This document shows positions 12,301 through 23,421 of a stretch of 64,000 nucleotides of DNA, piece after piece. Numbering within the stretch: position 1 is the stretch's first letter; each line of letters starts with the position of its first letter. Both the position numbers and the translations under genes were made by a program. The notes below the pieces were generated by a model. It was given only the letters and a program-made list of their open reading frames with translations, was not told where the DNA came from and searched no databases. The DNA is from Zea mays (taxonomy: Eukaryota > Streptophyta > Magnoliopsida > Poales > Poaceae). Location of the stretch: the NCBI RefSeq assembly GCF_902167145.1, contig NC_050097.1:113493982-113557981 (forward strand), read 5' to 3'.

Positions 12301-12605
12301 GATATGGACCAGTGGCTTACCAACTCCAGCTGCCAGAAACATTATCTGCGGTACACAACGTGTTCCATGTATCTCAATTAAAGAAGTGCCTTTGGGTTCC
12401 TGATCGAACCATCAATGTGGTGGATGTTGTCTTGAAACCAGATTTGACTTATTCAGAACATCCCATTCGAGTTTTGGATCAAAAGGACAGGATCACCTGA
12501 AAAAGGACTCTTAAATTCTACAAGGTACAATGGAACCAGCATACGGAAGATGAAGCCACCTGGGAGACTCAAGACTTCTTAGAAAAGAATTTTCCTAGGT
12601 TTTGA
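9368..12605 (+). pseudogene. pol: pol of A: protease end, RT, RNase H, integrase, chromodomain
   Basis: One frame carries the rest of the protease (DVILGMNWL), the RT with active site FIDDIL, RNase H ([24 protein letters not shown]) and the integrase (MDFIVGLP, DRGPQF, TERVNQ, the D-D-E residues). A frameshift in the T-run near 12067 moves it to another frame for the integrase tail (VFHVSQLKKC) and chromodomain (YKVQW...DEATWE). Stops occur at 10045, 10522, 10777, 10876, 11374, 12145 and 12498. By comparison with D and the family consensus, at least four stand at arginine (CGA) positions. The integrase zinc motif reads CDTY where CDTC is expected. Confidence 0.93.
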
Positions 12606-12767
12606 GCTTCATGTAACATGTAAGACATGTGCATTTGTTTGTAAAAGTGGAAATAAACCCCATACCACCCCCTACTCTGTAAGACAAAGAAGGAAATAAA
12701 GATGCGACATGTTTCCTTTTCCATTACTTACCCTAGAACCTTAAATCTCGAGACGAGATTCTTTTAT

Positions 12768-12780
12768 GGGGGGGGGAGGA
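12768..12780 (+). other. Polypurine tract of A
   Basis: A G-run ending in AGGA abuts the first base of the 3' LTR. It is the site that primes plus-strand DNA synthesis. A CGAGACGAGATTCTTTTA block lies just upstream and has a counterpart before the 3' LTR of D. Confidence 0.85.
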
Positions 12781-14243
12781 TGTAACACCCCTGGTGTTAC
12801 TGGCACTAAAACTTGAGCATGACATCATGTGCATTGACATTTCATATTGATTGTTACACCTAGAATGCATTCACTAGGTAAAATTTCAAAGAAGTTGTGA
12901 TGAGGTGACTTGATGGGTGATTAACCCTAGGGTAGAGTACTTAACCCTGAGTTAGGGCTTAGGTATGTAAGTGAAGCCCAAATAGGTTAAAACCTCAAAA
13001 CTCATGAGAAATATTCATAAGGTATCACATTTGATGGACTTTAGTGGCACCAGAACCCTGATGTGCCTAAAACCCTAAAAACCAACCCTAGAAACCCTAA
13101 TTGAAACCCTAAGGGGGGTAGATGTAAATTTTGTGCACTTTTGGACCAAAGTGCAAATACCAAAGTGTTAGAACACCACAAATCATGTGTTTTTCACACT
13201 TGAGAATTTGCAAGTTAAATAGTGGAATTTGGACTTATTTGCAAAAAGTACCCCATGAACCCTATATGCTTAAGTCTGGAATTCAGTTGAATAGGGTCAA
13301 CTTTGGAGCTCTATATCTTTAAATCTACAAGGATTTTGCCCTAGGTCAACACATCAAATTTGTAGAGCTACTATAGGAGCATAACTTTGTTTAAGTTACA
13401 AGACATGAGTGTTGTACAAAAAAAATGGAGTTAAATGGGCTCAAAGTATGGCTATCAGTCACCAATGAGGTCTGATATTGGTCTGACAGTGAGTTTTGAT
13501 AAACTTTGGACTCGATTCAAGCTCAAATGGAGTAAGTAAATGATCGAGGTTTCTATAGTTAAATTGTAGCTGATTTATAGAGCTACAACTTTGGTGCAGA
13601 TGGATCCATAGCTCACCACATGAAAAATGGAGAAAGAAGCTTCTCAACTCGCTCTAACAAACACACTGACGAGGGTGGCCATTGTACAGTAACTGAAGAA
13701 GATCTTAGGTACGTTGCACCACGCCGCCGGTGATCTTGCGCTCGGATCCGCGCCGGCCGCCGTGATTCGTACACTCCGTACTCAGGGTTTTCAAACCCTT
13801 GTTGTTGTAGGTGAGGAAAAGCAGACTTTTGTTGTTTTTGTTCTAAGGTGGTACCCAAGAATGAACCCCAGCAGTGAAGTCTGTCGCGGGAGGATGTTGG
13901 CCTCCCACTACAAAAACAATACTCTTTTATGCGGGAGGGTGTTTTGCCTCCTGGGTCTGTAATAATAATACTTTATGCACTCCTAAGTACCCTGGTTTTG
14001 TAATAATGATACTCTTCCTCTATATTTGATGAATGTAAATTAAATTATTGTAATCTGCTTCCGCTCGTTCTTTCCTCCGATGTGATGTAATATCTGCGTG
14101 ACGGGTGAAGTGCTCTTGGGCAAAATGATGAGGATACAGTTACCAAACTTGCCAAGTGATTAAGTACATCTACAGGGTTGTCCAAGGTCCTTAGAACAAG
14201 GACAACTGTAGGTGGGCCTAATACCTTGGGAGGTTCCGTCACA
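12781..14243 (+). repeat. 3' LTR of A with a ~2.57 kb internal deletion
   Basis: It starts TGTAACACCCC and ends CCGTCACA. It matches the 5' LTR except that bases equivalent to 652-3226 are missing, leaving 1463 bp. The deletion ends share only the two bases GT, which points to illegitimate rather than homologous recombination. Degenerate telomere-like AAACCCTAA motifs occur at 13060-13117. The candidate TATA box lay in the lost part. Confidence 0.92.
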
Positions 14244-15588
14244 GGGGCAGTCCGATTACGAAATCCATGCCTATTTCTTCCCACTTCCATTTGGGCACCG
14301 GGAGGGGTTGCAGTAGGCCCGCAGGCCTCTGATGCTCTGCCTTAGTTCGTTGGCAAGTATCACACCGGGCCACATACTAAGCTATCTCCTTCTTCATTCC
14401 TCTCCACCAGTATCTGGTCTAGGTACATTTTGGTAGTCCCATGGTGGATAGATAGGCTGAGTTATGGGCCTCGTCGAGCAGGATTCCTCGTGCCTCTTCT
14501 TTCGGCACACACAGATGGTTCCTGAACCAAAGGGCCCCTTTTTCATCTATCTTGAGATCCGGAAGTTGTTCCTTGCTAGCCTTTTCTACAAGTCCTGCCA
14601 TCTTGGTGTCCAACTTTGCGAATGAGATCTTCCAGCATCGGTTTAACTTCTATGCTACCATTTTCTCCCAAACAAGCATTTAGCTGAGCTGATTCTCTCT
14701 TCTAGTCTTCCAAGAAGTTGGTTGCTTTCTCCGCGAAAGGTATCCGGTTGAGGGCGTTTGCTACTACATTGGCCTTTCTAGGGTGGTAGTGGATCTCAAT
14801 GTCATAATCCTTAACCAGCTCTAGCCATCTTCGCTGACGGAGGTTGAAATCTGGTTGGGTGAAAATGTACTTTAGGCTCTTGTGATCTATGAATATATGA
14901 CATTTGTTTCCAACCAGGTATTGTCTCCATATCTTCAGGACATGCATTATGGCTGCTAATTCCAAATCATGGGCTGGATAATTCTGCTCGTGAGGCTTGA
15001 GTAGGCGAGATGCATAGGCTATGACTTTCTCATTCTGCATAAGTACACATCCCAAACCTTGTCTTGAAGCACCACAGAAGATGACAAAACTTTGGTGGAT
15101 GTCTGCCAGTGTCAAAACTGGCGTGGTTGTGAGTTTCTTCTTGATGACTTGGAAACTTTCTTCACACTTTGGGGTCCACACAAATTTGTTGCCTTTCTTG
15201 AGGAGCTCGGTCATGGGTCTTGCTATGCTGGAGAATCCTTTAATAAAATGATGGTAGTATCCCGCCATTCCCAAGAAGCTTCGAACTTCACTAACGTTGG
15301 ATGGCTGCTTCCATTTGGACACTGCTTCTACCTTGGATGGGTCCACTTCTATCCCTTCTGCTGTTAAGATATGCCCGAGGAAGGCTATCTTTTCTAACCA
15401 GAATTCACATTTGCTGAGCTTGACATAGAGTGGATGTGCTCTGAGTCTTTCGAGGACAACCCAGGTGATGCTCATGATCCTCACGGTTCTTGGAGTAGAT
15501 AAGGATGTCGTCAATAAAGACTACAACAAACTTATCTAACTCTTCCATAAATACTTTATTCATAAGATTCATGAAGAAGGCGGGTGCG
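14244..15588 (-). pseudogene. pol: pol remnant of chromovirus F: RT end, RNase H, integrase start
   Basis: Reading leftwards from 15588 the frame enters in mid RT ([15 protein letters not shown]), passes [10 protein letters not shown] and continues after a frameshift near 15460 with the RT thumb, RNase H and the integrase zinc region, ending at GMDFVIGLP where A inserted. The first RNase H aspartate is lost (CGAS for CDAS), and the histidine part of the integrase zinc motif is scrambled. The upstream part of this element (gag, extra ORF, 5' LTR) lies at 46661-51957. The zinc knuckle, protease and first half of RT are missing between the pieces. Confidence 0.88.
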
Positions 15589-16773
15589 TGTCACACCTGT
15601 TCCGGTGGGCAGAACCGAGCGCATAGCATATGTATGCCAAGATCCATTTCCACACATATGTTGACGTCACAAGTGTAATATATCAAAAGACAATGCAATA
15701 AAGGCGTAAAGAGAGTAGAATACTTTATTACATCATCTGAATCATTGTATCTTTAACAAGTATCACATCAAAGTAAGGTGGAATTAAATAACATGGGTAA
15801 TCTCCCACAGGAAGATGACCGGCGCATCGTTAGACTTAGAACACATCGTCGAAATCTCCATCAAAGTCTCTAGCATCACCCTCTGATCAAAATATTAGCA
15901 AGGGTGAGCTCACTTATGGTCGAGGCTCAGCAAGTGGGGGAAAATTAATGCAAGTTTAACAAGGTGAGGCTAAGGTTGAGCAGTAAGCATTTTAGTTGGT
16001 CAACATTTTATTAACAACACCTGTTTTACTAATAAGTGTGAATACCAAGTATTCCCATTGAACAAAGGTATAAGAGTATATCAAAAACACTTAAGTGAAA
16101 CCACTCAAGCAAACTATTGACAGATCATCGGATCTCGATTTATTTCCATCTTCAAGTTCAATTATCATGTGAGGAGTCCAGGTTGCTCTTAACCATGAGC
16201 ACGGCTGACATATCAGTTTTACACTCTGCAGAGGTGATACAACTTTACCCATAAGCCATGTATCCCATCTAGCCTAGGTTGATCGGACCCGTAAACACTA
16301 CCAAGGTGAATGGCTAGGGATCCATTATGAGGCTTTCACAAAATACACTTAATACAAAGCAACTTGCTAAGGTTTCTAAGTCGGTGTGGAGGCCCTCTAG
16401 GCGAGGTACCTTAGCCAAGAATATGTCCCCATGTTAACGTGAGCTGCCACCACTACTGCTCCCCCTCTTGCCCATATTTCAGGTAAGGTTGCTAGGTATT
16501 AAGCATATAAAGCTAATTACCAAAGCCAGAGCCATGATAGCACTCGTGGTTGCACTGTTATCCTAGGTGGTCACTCCATGTTCTAATTAATATGAAATAA
16601 TCTTGTTTAACCATCGGGTTAATATCATAATGCCAATTTCAATTTCGGATCATTAATATCAATTAATGAGTGATGTCAAAATTATTAAGTTGAGTGGTAG
16701 CACAAATTTGCAAAGCATAGTATTTTCCCTGGGTAATCAAGGAATACAGTTGGTAAATCTAGGAAATCCTTAA
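15589..16773 (-). repeat. Reversed fragment of a D-family LTR (3' part)
   Basis: The reverse complement matches the last ~1.2 kb of the LTR at 23420-25009 and 45064-46660, including TGTCACACCTG at its outer end. It stops abruptly at AAATCCTTAA, where the LTR of element B begins. The rest of this LTR copy does not follow B, so material has been lost or rearranged. Confidence 0.9.
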
Positions 16774-18122
16774 TGTCGGGTACCATAATTAGGGGTACCC
16801 CCAACGCTCCTAATCACGGCTGGTTAACACCCTCAGACCAACTGACGGGTGCGGTTCAAGCCAAGACTTCGTCTACCCGAAGGACGCGATCTCACCCGAG
16901 CCCAGCCTCGGGTTGGAACAGTGGTCCCAGACGAATTCACGCCTCGCCCGAGGGCCTCCTCAGACAGCAGGCGCCCCCTCGGCTCTCCCGAGGCCCGACT
17001 CGGGCAGGCTTCGTTGTGAAGCCACCTTGGCCATACTGCCTCACCAACCGACCGCCTCGCAGGCGCATTAAATGCGGGGGATGCCTGACGACGTATCCTG
17101 ACACACGCGCCTCAGTCGGCTAGGCTGAAGTGACCGCAGTCACTTCGCCCCTCCTCTTTACTGTCTGATATGACAGGAAAACAGCGCCGCTCGCTCCGCT
17201 CCGACTGCCGTGTCAGCCACCCCGGCAATGACTGACAACAAGTAACGATCAACCACCGAGTTCAAGCCTCGGGCGCAACAGGAAGCTCCGCCTCGCCCGA
17301 CCTCATGCTCCGGCCTCGGGAGGAGGACTCCGCCTCGCCCGACCTCAGGCTTCGGCCTTGGGAGGAGGTCTCCGCCTCGCCCGACCCCCGGACTCGGCCT
17401 CGACCCTGGTCTCGGGAGGAATCGCGTCCTCACCCAACCTCGGCCTCGGCCGCAAGAGAAGTCTCCGCCTCGACCGACCCTGGGCTCGGACTGACCGTGC
17501 TGATAGGGGATGCATCATTCCCCTATTCCTAGCCTGCTCAGGCTACAAGGAACAAGACCGGCGTCCCATCTGACTTATCCCGGCGACGGGTAATGATGGT
17601 GCCCCGTGTGCGCCATGACGCCGGTGGCTCTCAGCCCCTTACGACATCAAGGAGACGTCAGCAGGGTCCTCGTCGCGCTGCCAGCTGTGCTCCTACAGGA
17701 CTCAGGCGCTCCTCCGGCGGCCACGCCATCACATGTACAGCGCCCAAGCTCTCCCCCAACAGCCACGTTGGCATGTACACAGGGCTTAGGCACACCACTG
17801 TCGGACACGTTAGCACATAGCTATGCCCCCCCCGTTGTACACCTGGACTCTCTCCTTGCCTCTATAAAAGGGAAGTCCAGGGCCACCCTGAGGGGGGTTC
17901 GCGCGAGGGAAGCGGCGGACGAGCACTGTGTCCCCCTCTCTCTCTCCCTCACGCGACGCGCTTGTAACCCCTACTACGAGCGGCACCCCTGGTGCAGGAT
18001 AATACAAGGCTTGTCTCACATCTTATGTTCCATCCCGCGCCAACCCATCTGGGCAGGGACACGCAGCGACAATTTACTCGTCGGTCCAGGGACCCCCCCC
18101 CCCGGGGGTCGAAACGCCGACA
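16774..18122 (+). repeat. 5' LTR of B
   Basis: It runs from TGTCGGGTACCATAATTAGG to CCGACA just before the primer site, 1349 bp. At 17280-17400 there is a tandem repeat of about 42 bp built around CTCCGCCTCGCCCGACC. The equivalent arrays in H and G have 54- and 57-bp units. Confidence 0.9.
17862..17870 (+). promoter_or_regulatory. TATA box in the LTR of B
   Basis: CTATAAAAG is followed by GGAAGTCCAGGG. The H LTR has the same arrangement at 53941 (CTATAAAAGGGATGTCCAGG), which supports it as the family promoter. Confidence 0.75.
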
Positions 18123-18124
18123 GT

Positions 18125-18144
18125 TGGCGCGCCAGGTAGGGGCC
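18125..18144 (+). other. Primer binding site of B (TGGCGCGCCAGG type)
   Basis: TGGCGCGCCAGGTAGGGGCC follows the LTR by two bases. The same site occurs in G (minus strand) and with one change in H. It is not the initiator-Met type, so a different tRNA primes this family; I did not identify which. Confidence 0.85.
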
Positions 18145-18182
18145 TGCTGCGTGTTAATGAACACCTTCCCGTTGAGATCCAG

Positions 18183-20700
18183 ATGGGGAGTCTTCAGCAA
18201 CCTCTCTAGCCCGGGACAGCGCTCCGCTTCGGGAGTCTTGAGTTCATGTCCCTCGACGGCAGCTACGACATGGTACTCCTCCCCCCGCGGCGTGACGACA
18301 ACGACGGTCTTCGCCTCGCCCGGTGGCGGCGAGCTCTATGATAGCATCCCCCTGTGGCAAAAGAGGAGCACTCCGGTCGTCCCCGCCACCCTCCTCATCG
18401 GACGAGGCGGAGACGGGGCAACCATGGCCACGCAAGAGGCGGCACCTTGTCGGCTGTCGCACCAGAGCGAGTCGACGACGCCGGCACTCCCCCGTGGGAC
18501 ATGTCGGACATCGCCCTCGCACCTGAGGCGACGGCGGGTGTCACTTCCCCGCGACGTGTCAGCCCCAAGCGGACTGATGACGCCAGCACCCTCGCGAAGG
18601 GCGTTACCCTCGTACCTGAGACGACGGTGTGCACCGCCCCCGACGCGACTTCACTACCGTCCAACGACCAAGAGGTACCGTCCGTTTTCCATCCCATACC
18701 TTTTTGGTTCAGCTTCGATCCACCTAGCAACCCCGCTATGGTGAGCGCCTTCGTAAAGGCGTATCCAAACCTTCTGGGGAACCACATGTGGTCGACCTGG
18801 GACCGACTGACAGCCGTCTTGACTTTCGGACCGGCGGGTTCCGAGGAAGAGGACATCCCCGAGTCCGGTTGGCATTTCTCTGCCCTCAATGACCCCGGTG
18901 CCATGCGAGGCTTCATATCTGCATGTGACCACTTCCTCTCCGGTTGTTCTGACGATGGCCATGACCTTGACAATGAGGGTTATGGCCCAAGTCGCGAATG
19001 CTTCCACGTCGATCTGGGAGATCACAACAAAGGCAACCACCTCGGTATGCCAGAGGTTGACGATCCCCCTGGGCCCTCATCTCGCGTTGACATCCCGCGG
19101 GAGCTAGCTGTCGTCCCAGTCCCTGCGGAGGGTCAGGACATACAGCTCGAGCAAATCCGTGAGATGCAGGCCCAGGTCGACGGGGGGCAGGTCGGCTCGT
19201 ACAGCTCTGACAGAACATCGAACAGGAGTGGGCAGGACAATCACTCGCCAGAGAAGCCTGTCATCGGGCCCAAGACATCCGGCACCGCATCGTCGACAAT
19301 GCCAGGGCAGCGTTGCCTCCGGCCGTTAGCGGGTCCGGCCAGGACCTAGCTGCAGCGGCGATGCTGCTTCGGGCCATGCCGGAGCCATCCACCACCGAGG
19401 GACGGCGCATCCAGGGCGAACTCAGGAATCTTCTAGAGGGCGCCGCGGTTCGACGAGCCAAGAGCTCCACCTCCCGTAGGCGAGCTGACCCCTTGGAGCA
19501 TCACGCGGTGTCCTCCCGGCGCATTCGGGAAGCCTCGGTCCATCCCGAGCGTACACAGGACGAGGCGCCCATCGCTCGGGAACGCCTCGACAACGAGCAC
19601 CACCATCTCGACCATCGAGCCCGCCTCGACGAGAAGGTGCGTCGAGGCTACCATCCTAGGCGCGGGGGACGCTGCAACAGCGAGGAGGACCGCAGTCCTT
19701 CACCCGAACCACCCGGCCCGCGAGTCTTCAGCCGGGCCATACGACGAGTACTGTTCCCTGCCCATTTCCGAGCCCCGACTACTATCACCAAGTACTCGGG
19801 GGAGACGAGGCCGGAGCTGTGGCTCGCGGACTACCGACTGGCCTGCCAGTTGGGAGGGGCAGATGATGACAACCTCATCATCCGTAATCTATCCCTTTTC
19901 CTCTCCGACGCCGCCCGAGCCTGGCTGGAGCATCTGCCTCCTGCGTAGATTTCCGACTGGGATGACCTGGTCAAAGCTTTCGCGGGGAACTTCCAAGGCA
20001 CATACGTGCGCCCTAGAAACTCGTGGGACCTCCGAAGCTACCGCCAGTAGCTAGGGGAGTCCCTCTAAGAGTACATCCAGCGGTTTTCGAAGCAGCGCAC
20101 CGAGCTGCCCAACGTTACCGACTCGGATGTCATCGGGGCTTTCCTTGTCGGCACCACTTGCCGGGACCTGGTGAGCAAACTGGGACACAAGACTCCCACC
20201 CGCGCGAGCGAACTGATGGACGTCGCCACCAAGTTCGCCTTTGGTCAAGAGGCGGTCGAAGCCATCTTCCGGAAGGACGAGCAGCCTCAGGGGGAGCCGA
20301 AGACAGACGCCCCTAAGGCGTCCGCCCAGCGGGGCACGAAGAAGAAGGCCAAAAACAAGTCGCGAGCGAAGCGCGACGCCGCAGACGTGAATCTTGTCGC
20401 TGTGGCCGAGCACAGGAACCCTCGAAAACCACCTTGAGGGGCCGGCGCGTTCGACAAGATGCTCAAAGAGCCATGCCCCTATCACCAGGGGCCCATCAAG
20501 CACACCCTCGAAGAATGTATCATGCTCCGACGCCACTTCCATAAGACCGAGCCCCCGGCGGAGGATGGCAAGGGCCATGACAACGATAAGAAGGAGGGCA
20601 GCAAGGAAGAAGGATTCCCGGAAGTCCATAACTGCTTCATGATCTACGGCGGGCAGGCGGCGAATGCCTCGGCTCGGCACCACAAGCAGGAGCACCGGGA
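18183..20700 (+). pseudogene. gag: gag of B, broken
   Basis: ATG 18183 opens a frame that meets a TAG at codon 9 and further stops near 18339, runs open to about 19330, then shifts frame. The second part holds the retrotransposon gag domain (ITKYSGETRPELWLADYRLA, RAWLEHLPP). It then shows a basic region (KKKAKNKSRAKRD) and CPYHQGP..HTLEEC, the cysteine motif in place of a classic zinc knuckle. Stops lie at 19946, 20048, 20066 and 20435. The same architecture, less damaged, is seen in G. Confidence 0.85.
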
Positions 20701-23421
20701 AGTCTGCTCGGTGAAGGTGGCGACGCCAGTCTACCTAGACTGGTCCGACAAGCCTATCACCTTCGACCAAGGCGACCACCCCGACTTCATACCGAGCCCG
20801 GGAAGGTACCCGCTCGTCGTCAATCCGATCATCGGCAACGTTAGGCTCTCCAAGGTCCTCATGGACGGAAGCAGCGGCCTCAACATCATCTATGCCGAGA
20901 CCCTAGAACTCTTAGGGGTTGATCGGTCCGAAGTCCGGGCCGGTGCGGCACCCTTCCACGGGATCGCGCCCGGGAAGCGAATCCAACCCCTCGGACGGAT
21001 CGACTTACCCGTCTGCTTCGGAACCCCCTCAAACTTCCGAAAGGAAGCTCTCACCTTTGAGGTCGTCGGGTTCCCAGGAACCTACCATGCGGTGTTGGGA
21101 AGACCATGCTACGCCAAGTTCATGGTCGTCCCCAACTACACCTATCTTAAGCTCAAGATGCCGGGCCCGAATGGGATCATCACTGTCAGATCCACGTACC
21201 GCCACGCGTATGAATGTGACGTGGAGTGCGTGCAGTACGCCGAGGCTCTCACCGAGTCCGAGGCCCTCATCGCCGACCTTGAACGCCTCTCCAAGGAGGC
21301 GCCCGACGCGAAGCGGCACGCCAGCAACTTCGAACCAGTTGAGACGGTCAAGTCCGTCTCTCTCGACCCCAGCAACGACGCCAGCAAGCAAGTTCGGATC
21401 GGCTCCGAGCTCGACCCCAAATAGGAAGCAGTGCTCGTCGACTTTCTCCGCGCAAACACCGCAGTCTTTGCGTGGAGTCCCTCGGACATGCCCAGCATAC
21501 CGAGGGATGTCGCCGAGCACTCACTGGACATCAGAGCTGGAGCCCGACCCGTGAAGCAAGCCCTGCGCCGTTTCGACGAGGAAAAGCGCAGGGCCATAGG
21601 TGAGGAGATCCACAAGCTACTCGAGGCAGGGTTCATCAAAGAGGTATTCCATCCCGAATGGTTAGCTAACCCTGTTCTCGTAAGGAAGAAGGATGGGAAA
21701 TGGAGGATGTGTGTAGACTATACTAGTCTAAACAAAGCATGTTCGAAAGTTCCCTACCCTCTACCTCACATCGATCAAATCGTGGACTCCACAGCTGGGT
21801 GCGAAACCCTGTCGTTCCTCGATGCCTACTCAGGCTATCACCAAATCAAGATGAAAGTGTCCGACCAGCTCGCGACTTCTTTCGTCACACCTTTTGGCAT
21901 GTACTATTACACCACAATGCCATTTGGGTTGAGGAATGCAGGCGCCACTTACCAGAGGTGCATGAACCACGTGTTCCGAGAACACATCGGCAGAACGGTC
22001 GAGGCTTACGTCGACAACATTGTTGTCAAGATGAAGAGAGCCTCCGACCTCCTCTTTGACCTTGAAACGATGTTCAAGTGTCTGAGAGCGAAAGGCGTGA
22101 AACTCAATCCCGAGAAGTGTGTCTTCGGAGTCCCCCGAGGCATGCTCCTTGGGTTCATCTTCTCCAAGCGGGGCATCGAGGCTAACCTGGAGAAAATCGT
22201 GGCCATCACCGGCATGGGACCGATCAAAGATTTGAAAGGAGTATAGAGGGTCATGGGATGCCTTGCGGCTCTAAGCCGCTTCATCTCACGCCTTGGCGAG
22301 AAAGGCTTGCCTCTGTACCGCCTCTTAAGGAAGGCCGAGTGCTTCACTTGGACCCCCGAGGCCGAGGAAGCTCTCGGAAACCTTAAGGCGCTCCTTACGA
22401 AAACACCCATCCTGGTGCCCCCCGCCGCAGGAGAAGCCCTCTTGATCTACGTAGCCGCGACTACTCAGTTGGTCAGCACCACGTTCGTAGTCGAGAGACG
22501 AGAAGAAGGGCATGCACTGCCCATCCAGAGGCCAGTCTACTTTATCAGTGAAGTACTTTCCGAGACCAAAACTCGCTACCCACAGATCCAGAAGCTGCTC
22601 TACGCAGTGATCCTGACACGACGAAAGTTGCGACACTACTTCGAGTCTCATCCGGTAACTGTGGTGTCATCCTTCCCCCTGGGGGAGATCATCCAGTGCC
22701 GTGAGGCCTTGGGTAGGATAGCAAAGTGGGCGGTGGAGCTTATGGGCGAAACACTATCATTCGCTCCTCGAAAGGCCATAAAATCCCAGGTCTTGGCAGA
22801 CTTCCTGGCTGAGTGGACTGACACCCAGTTACCGACAACTCCAATCCAGCCCGAACTCTGGACCATGTACTTCGATGGGTCACTCATGAAAACAGGAGCG
22901 GGCGCTGGCCTGCTCTTCGTTTCACCCCTCGGAAAGCATCTCCGCTACGTCATTCGCCTCCATTTTCCGGCGTCAAACAACGTGGCTGAGTATGAAGCGC
23001 TGGTTAACGGGCTACGCATCACCGTCGAGCTAGGGGTCTGATGCCTCGACGCTCGAGGCGACTCGCAGCTTGTCATTGACCAAGTCATGAAGAACTCCCA
23101 CTGCCGTGACCGGAGGATGGAAGCCTACTGCGACGAAGTCCGGCGCCTGGAGAACAAGTTCTACGGGCTAGAGCTCAACCACATCGCCCAACGGTACAAC
23201 GAGACTGCGGATGAGCTGGCGAAAATAGCCTCGGGGCGAACGACGATTCCCCTCGACGTCTTCTCCAGAGACCTACATCAACCATCCGTCAAGATCGATG
23301 ACTCGCCCGAGCCTGAGGAAGCCTCGGCCCAGCCCGAGGCACCCTCGGCCGAGCCCGAGGTACCCTCAGCGGCACCCGAGGCACCCTCGACCATCGAGGA
23401 AGAGGCCTTGCCGGTAACTTA
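20701..23421 (+). pseudogene. pol: Protease, RT and archaeal-type RNase H of B
   Basis: The protease carries VLMDGSSGLNI and ends at a TAG at 21422-21424 that G shares. RT follows in the same frame (WRMCVDYTSLNKA, MPFGLRNAG), but its active site reads YVDN where YVDD is required, so this copy could not reverse-transcribe. A TAG at 22244 separates palm from thumb. The RNase H is the archaeal type (MYFDGS, VAEYEAL, GDSQLV, ETADELA) with a TGA at 23039. The end is a proline- and glutamate-rich linker. Integrase is absent because the element is cut at 23421. Confidence 0.9.

Larger units (their letters stand above)
1..14243 (+). mobile_element. Chromovirus A (Ty3/gypsy, Tekay-like), 5' end beyond window
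   Basis: The sequence runs in order from 5' LTR (cut by the window edge), TGGTATC primer site, extra ORF, gag, protease, RT, RNase H and integrase to chromodomain, polypurine tract and 3' LTR. It is interrupted by a reverse solo LTR at 5900-9362. All genes are broken by stops and frameshifts. The 3' LTR lies directly against the integrase of the minus-strand element F, so A inserted into F. The iMet-type primer site and the C-terminal chromodomain place it among plant chromoviruses; the Tekay/Del lineage is inferred from the RT and integrase sequence style. Confidence 0.93.
16774..23421 (+). mobile_element. Tat-lineage Ty3/gypsy element B, truncated after RNase H
   Basis: It consists of a 5' LTR, a TGGCGCGCCAGG primer site, gag, protease, RT and archaeal-type RNase H. 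It breaks off at 23421, where an internal stretch of a D LTR begins. Integrase and 3' LTR are absent. LTR ends, primer site and protein sequence show that B, G and H belong to one family. B is the most decayed of the three. Confidence 0.92.

Noticed and set aside
18913..19218. Reverse-strand ORFs across the gag of B
   Set aside because: They lack domains and lie over clear gag sequence on the plus strand.
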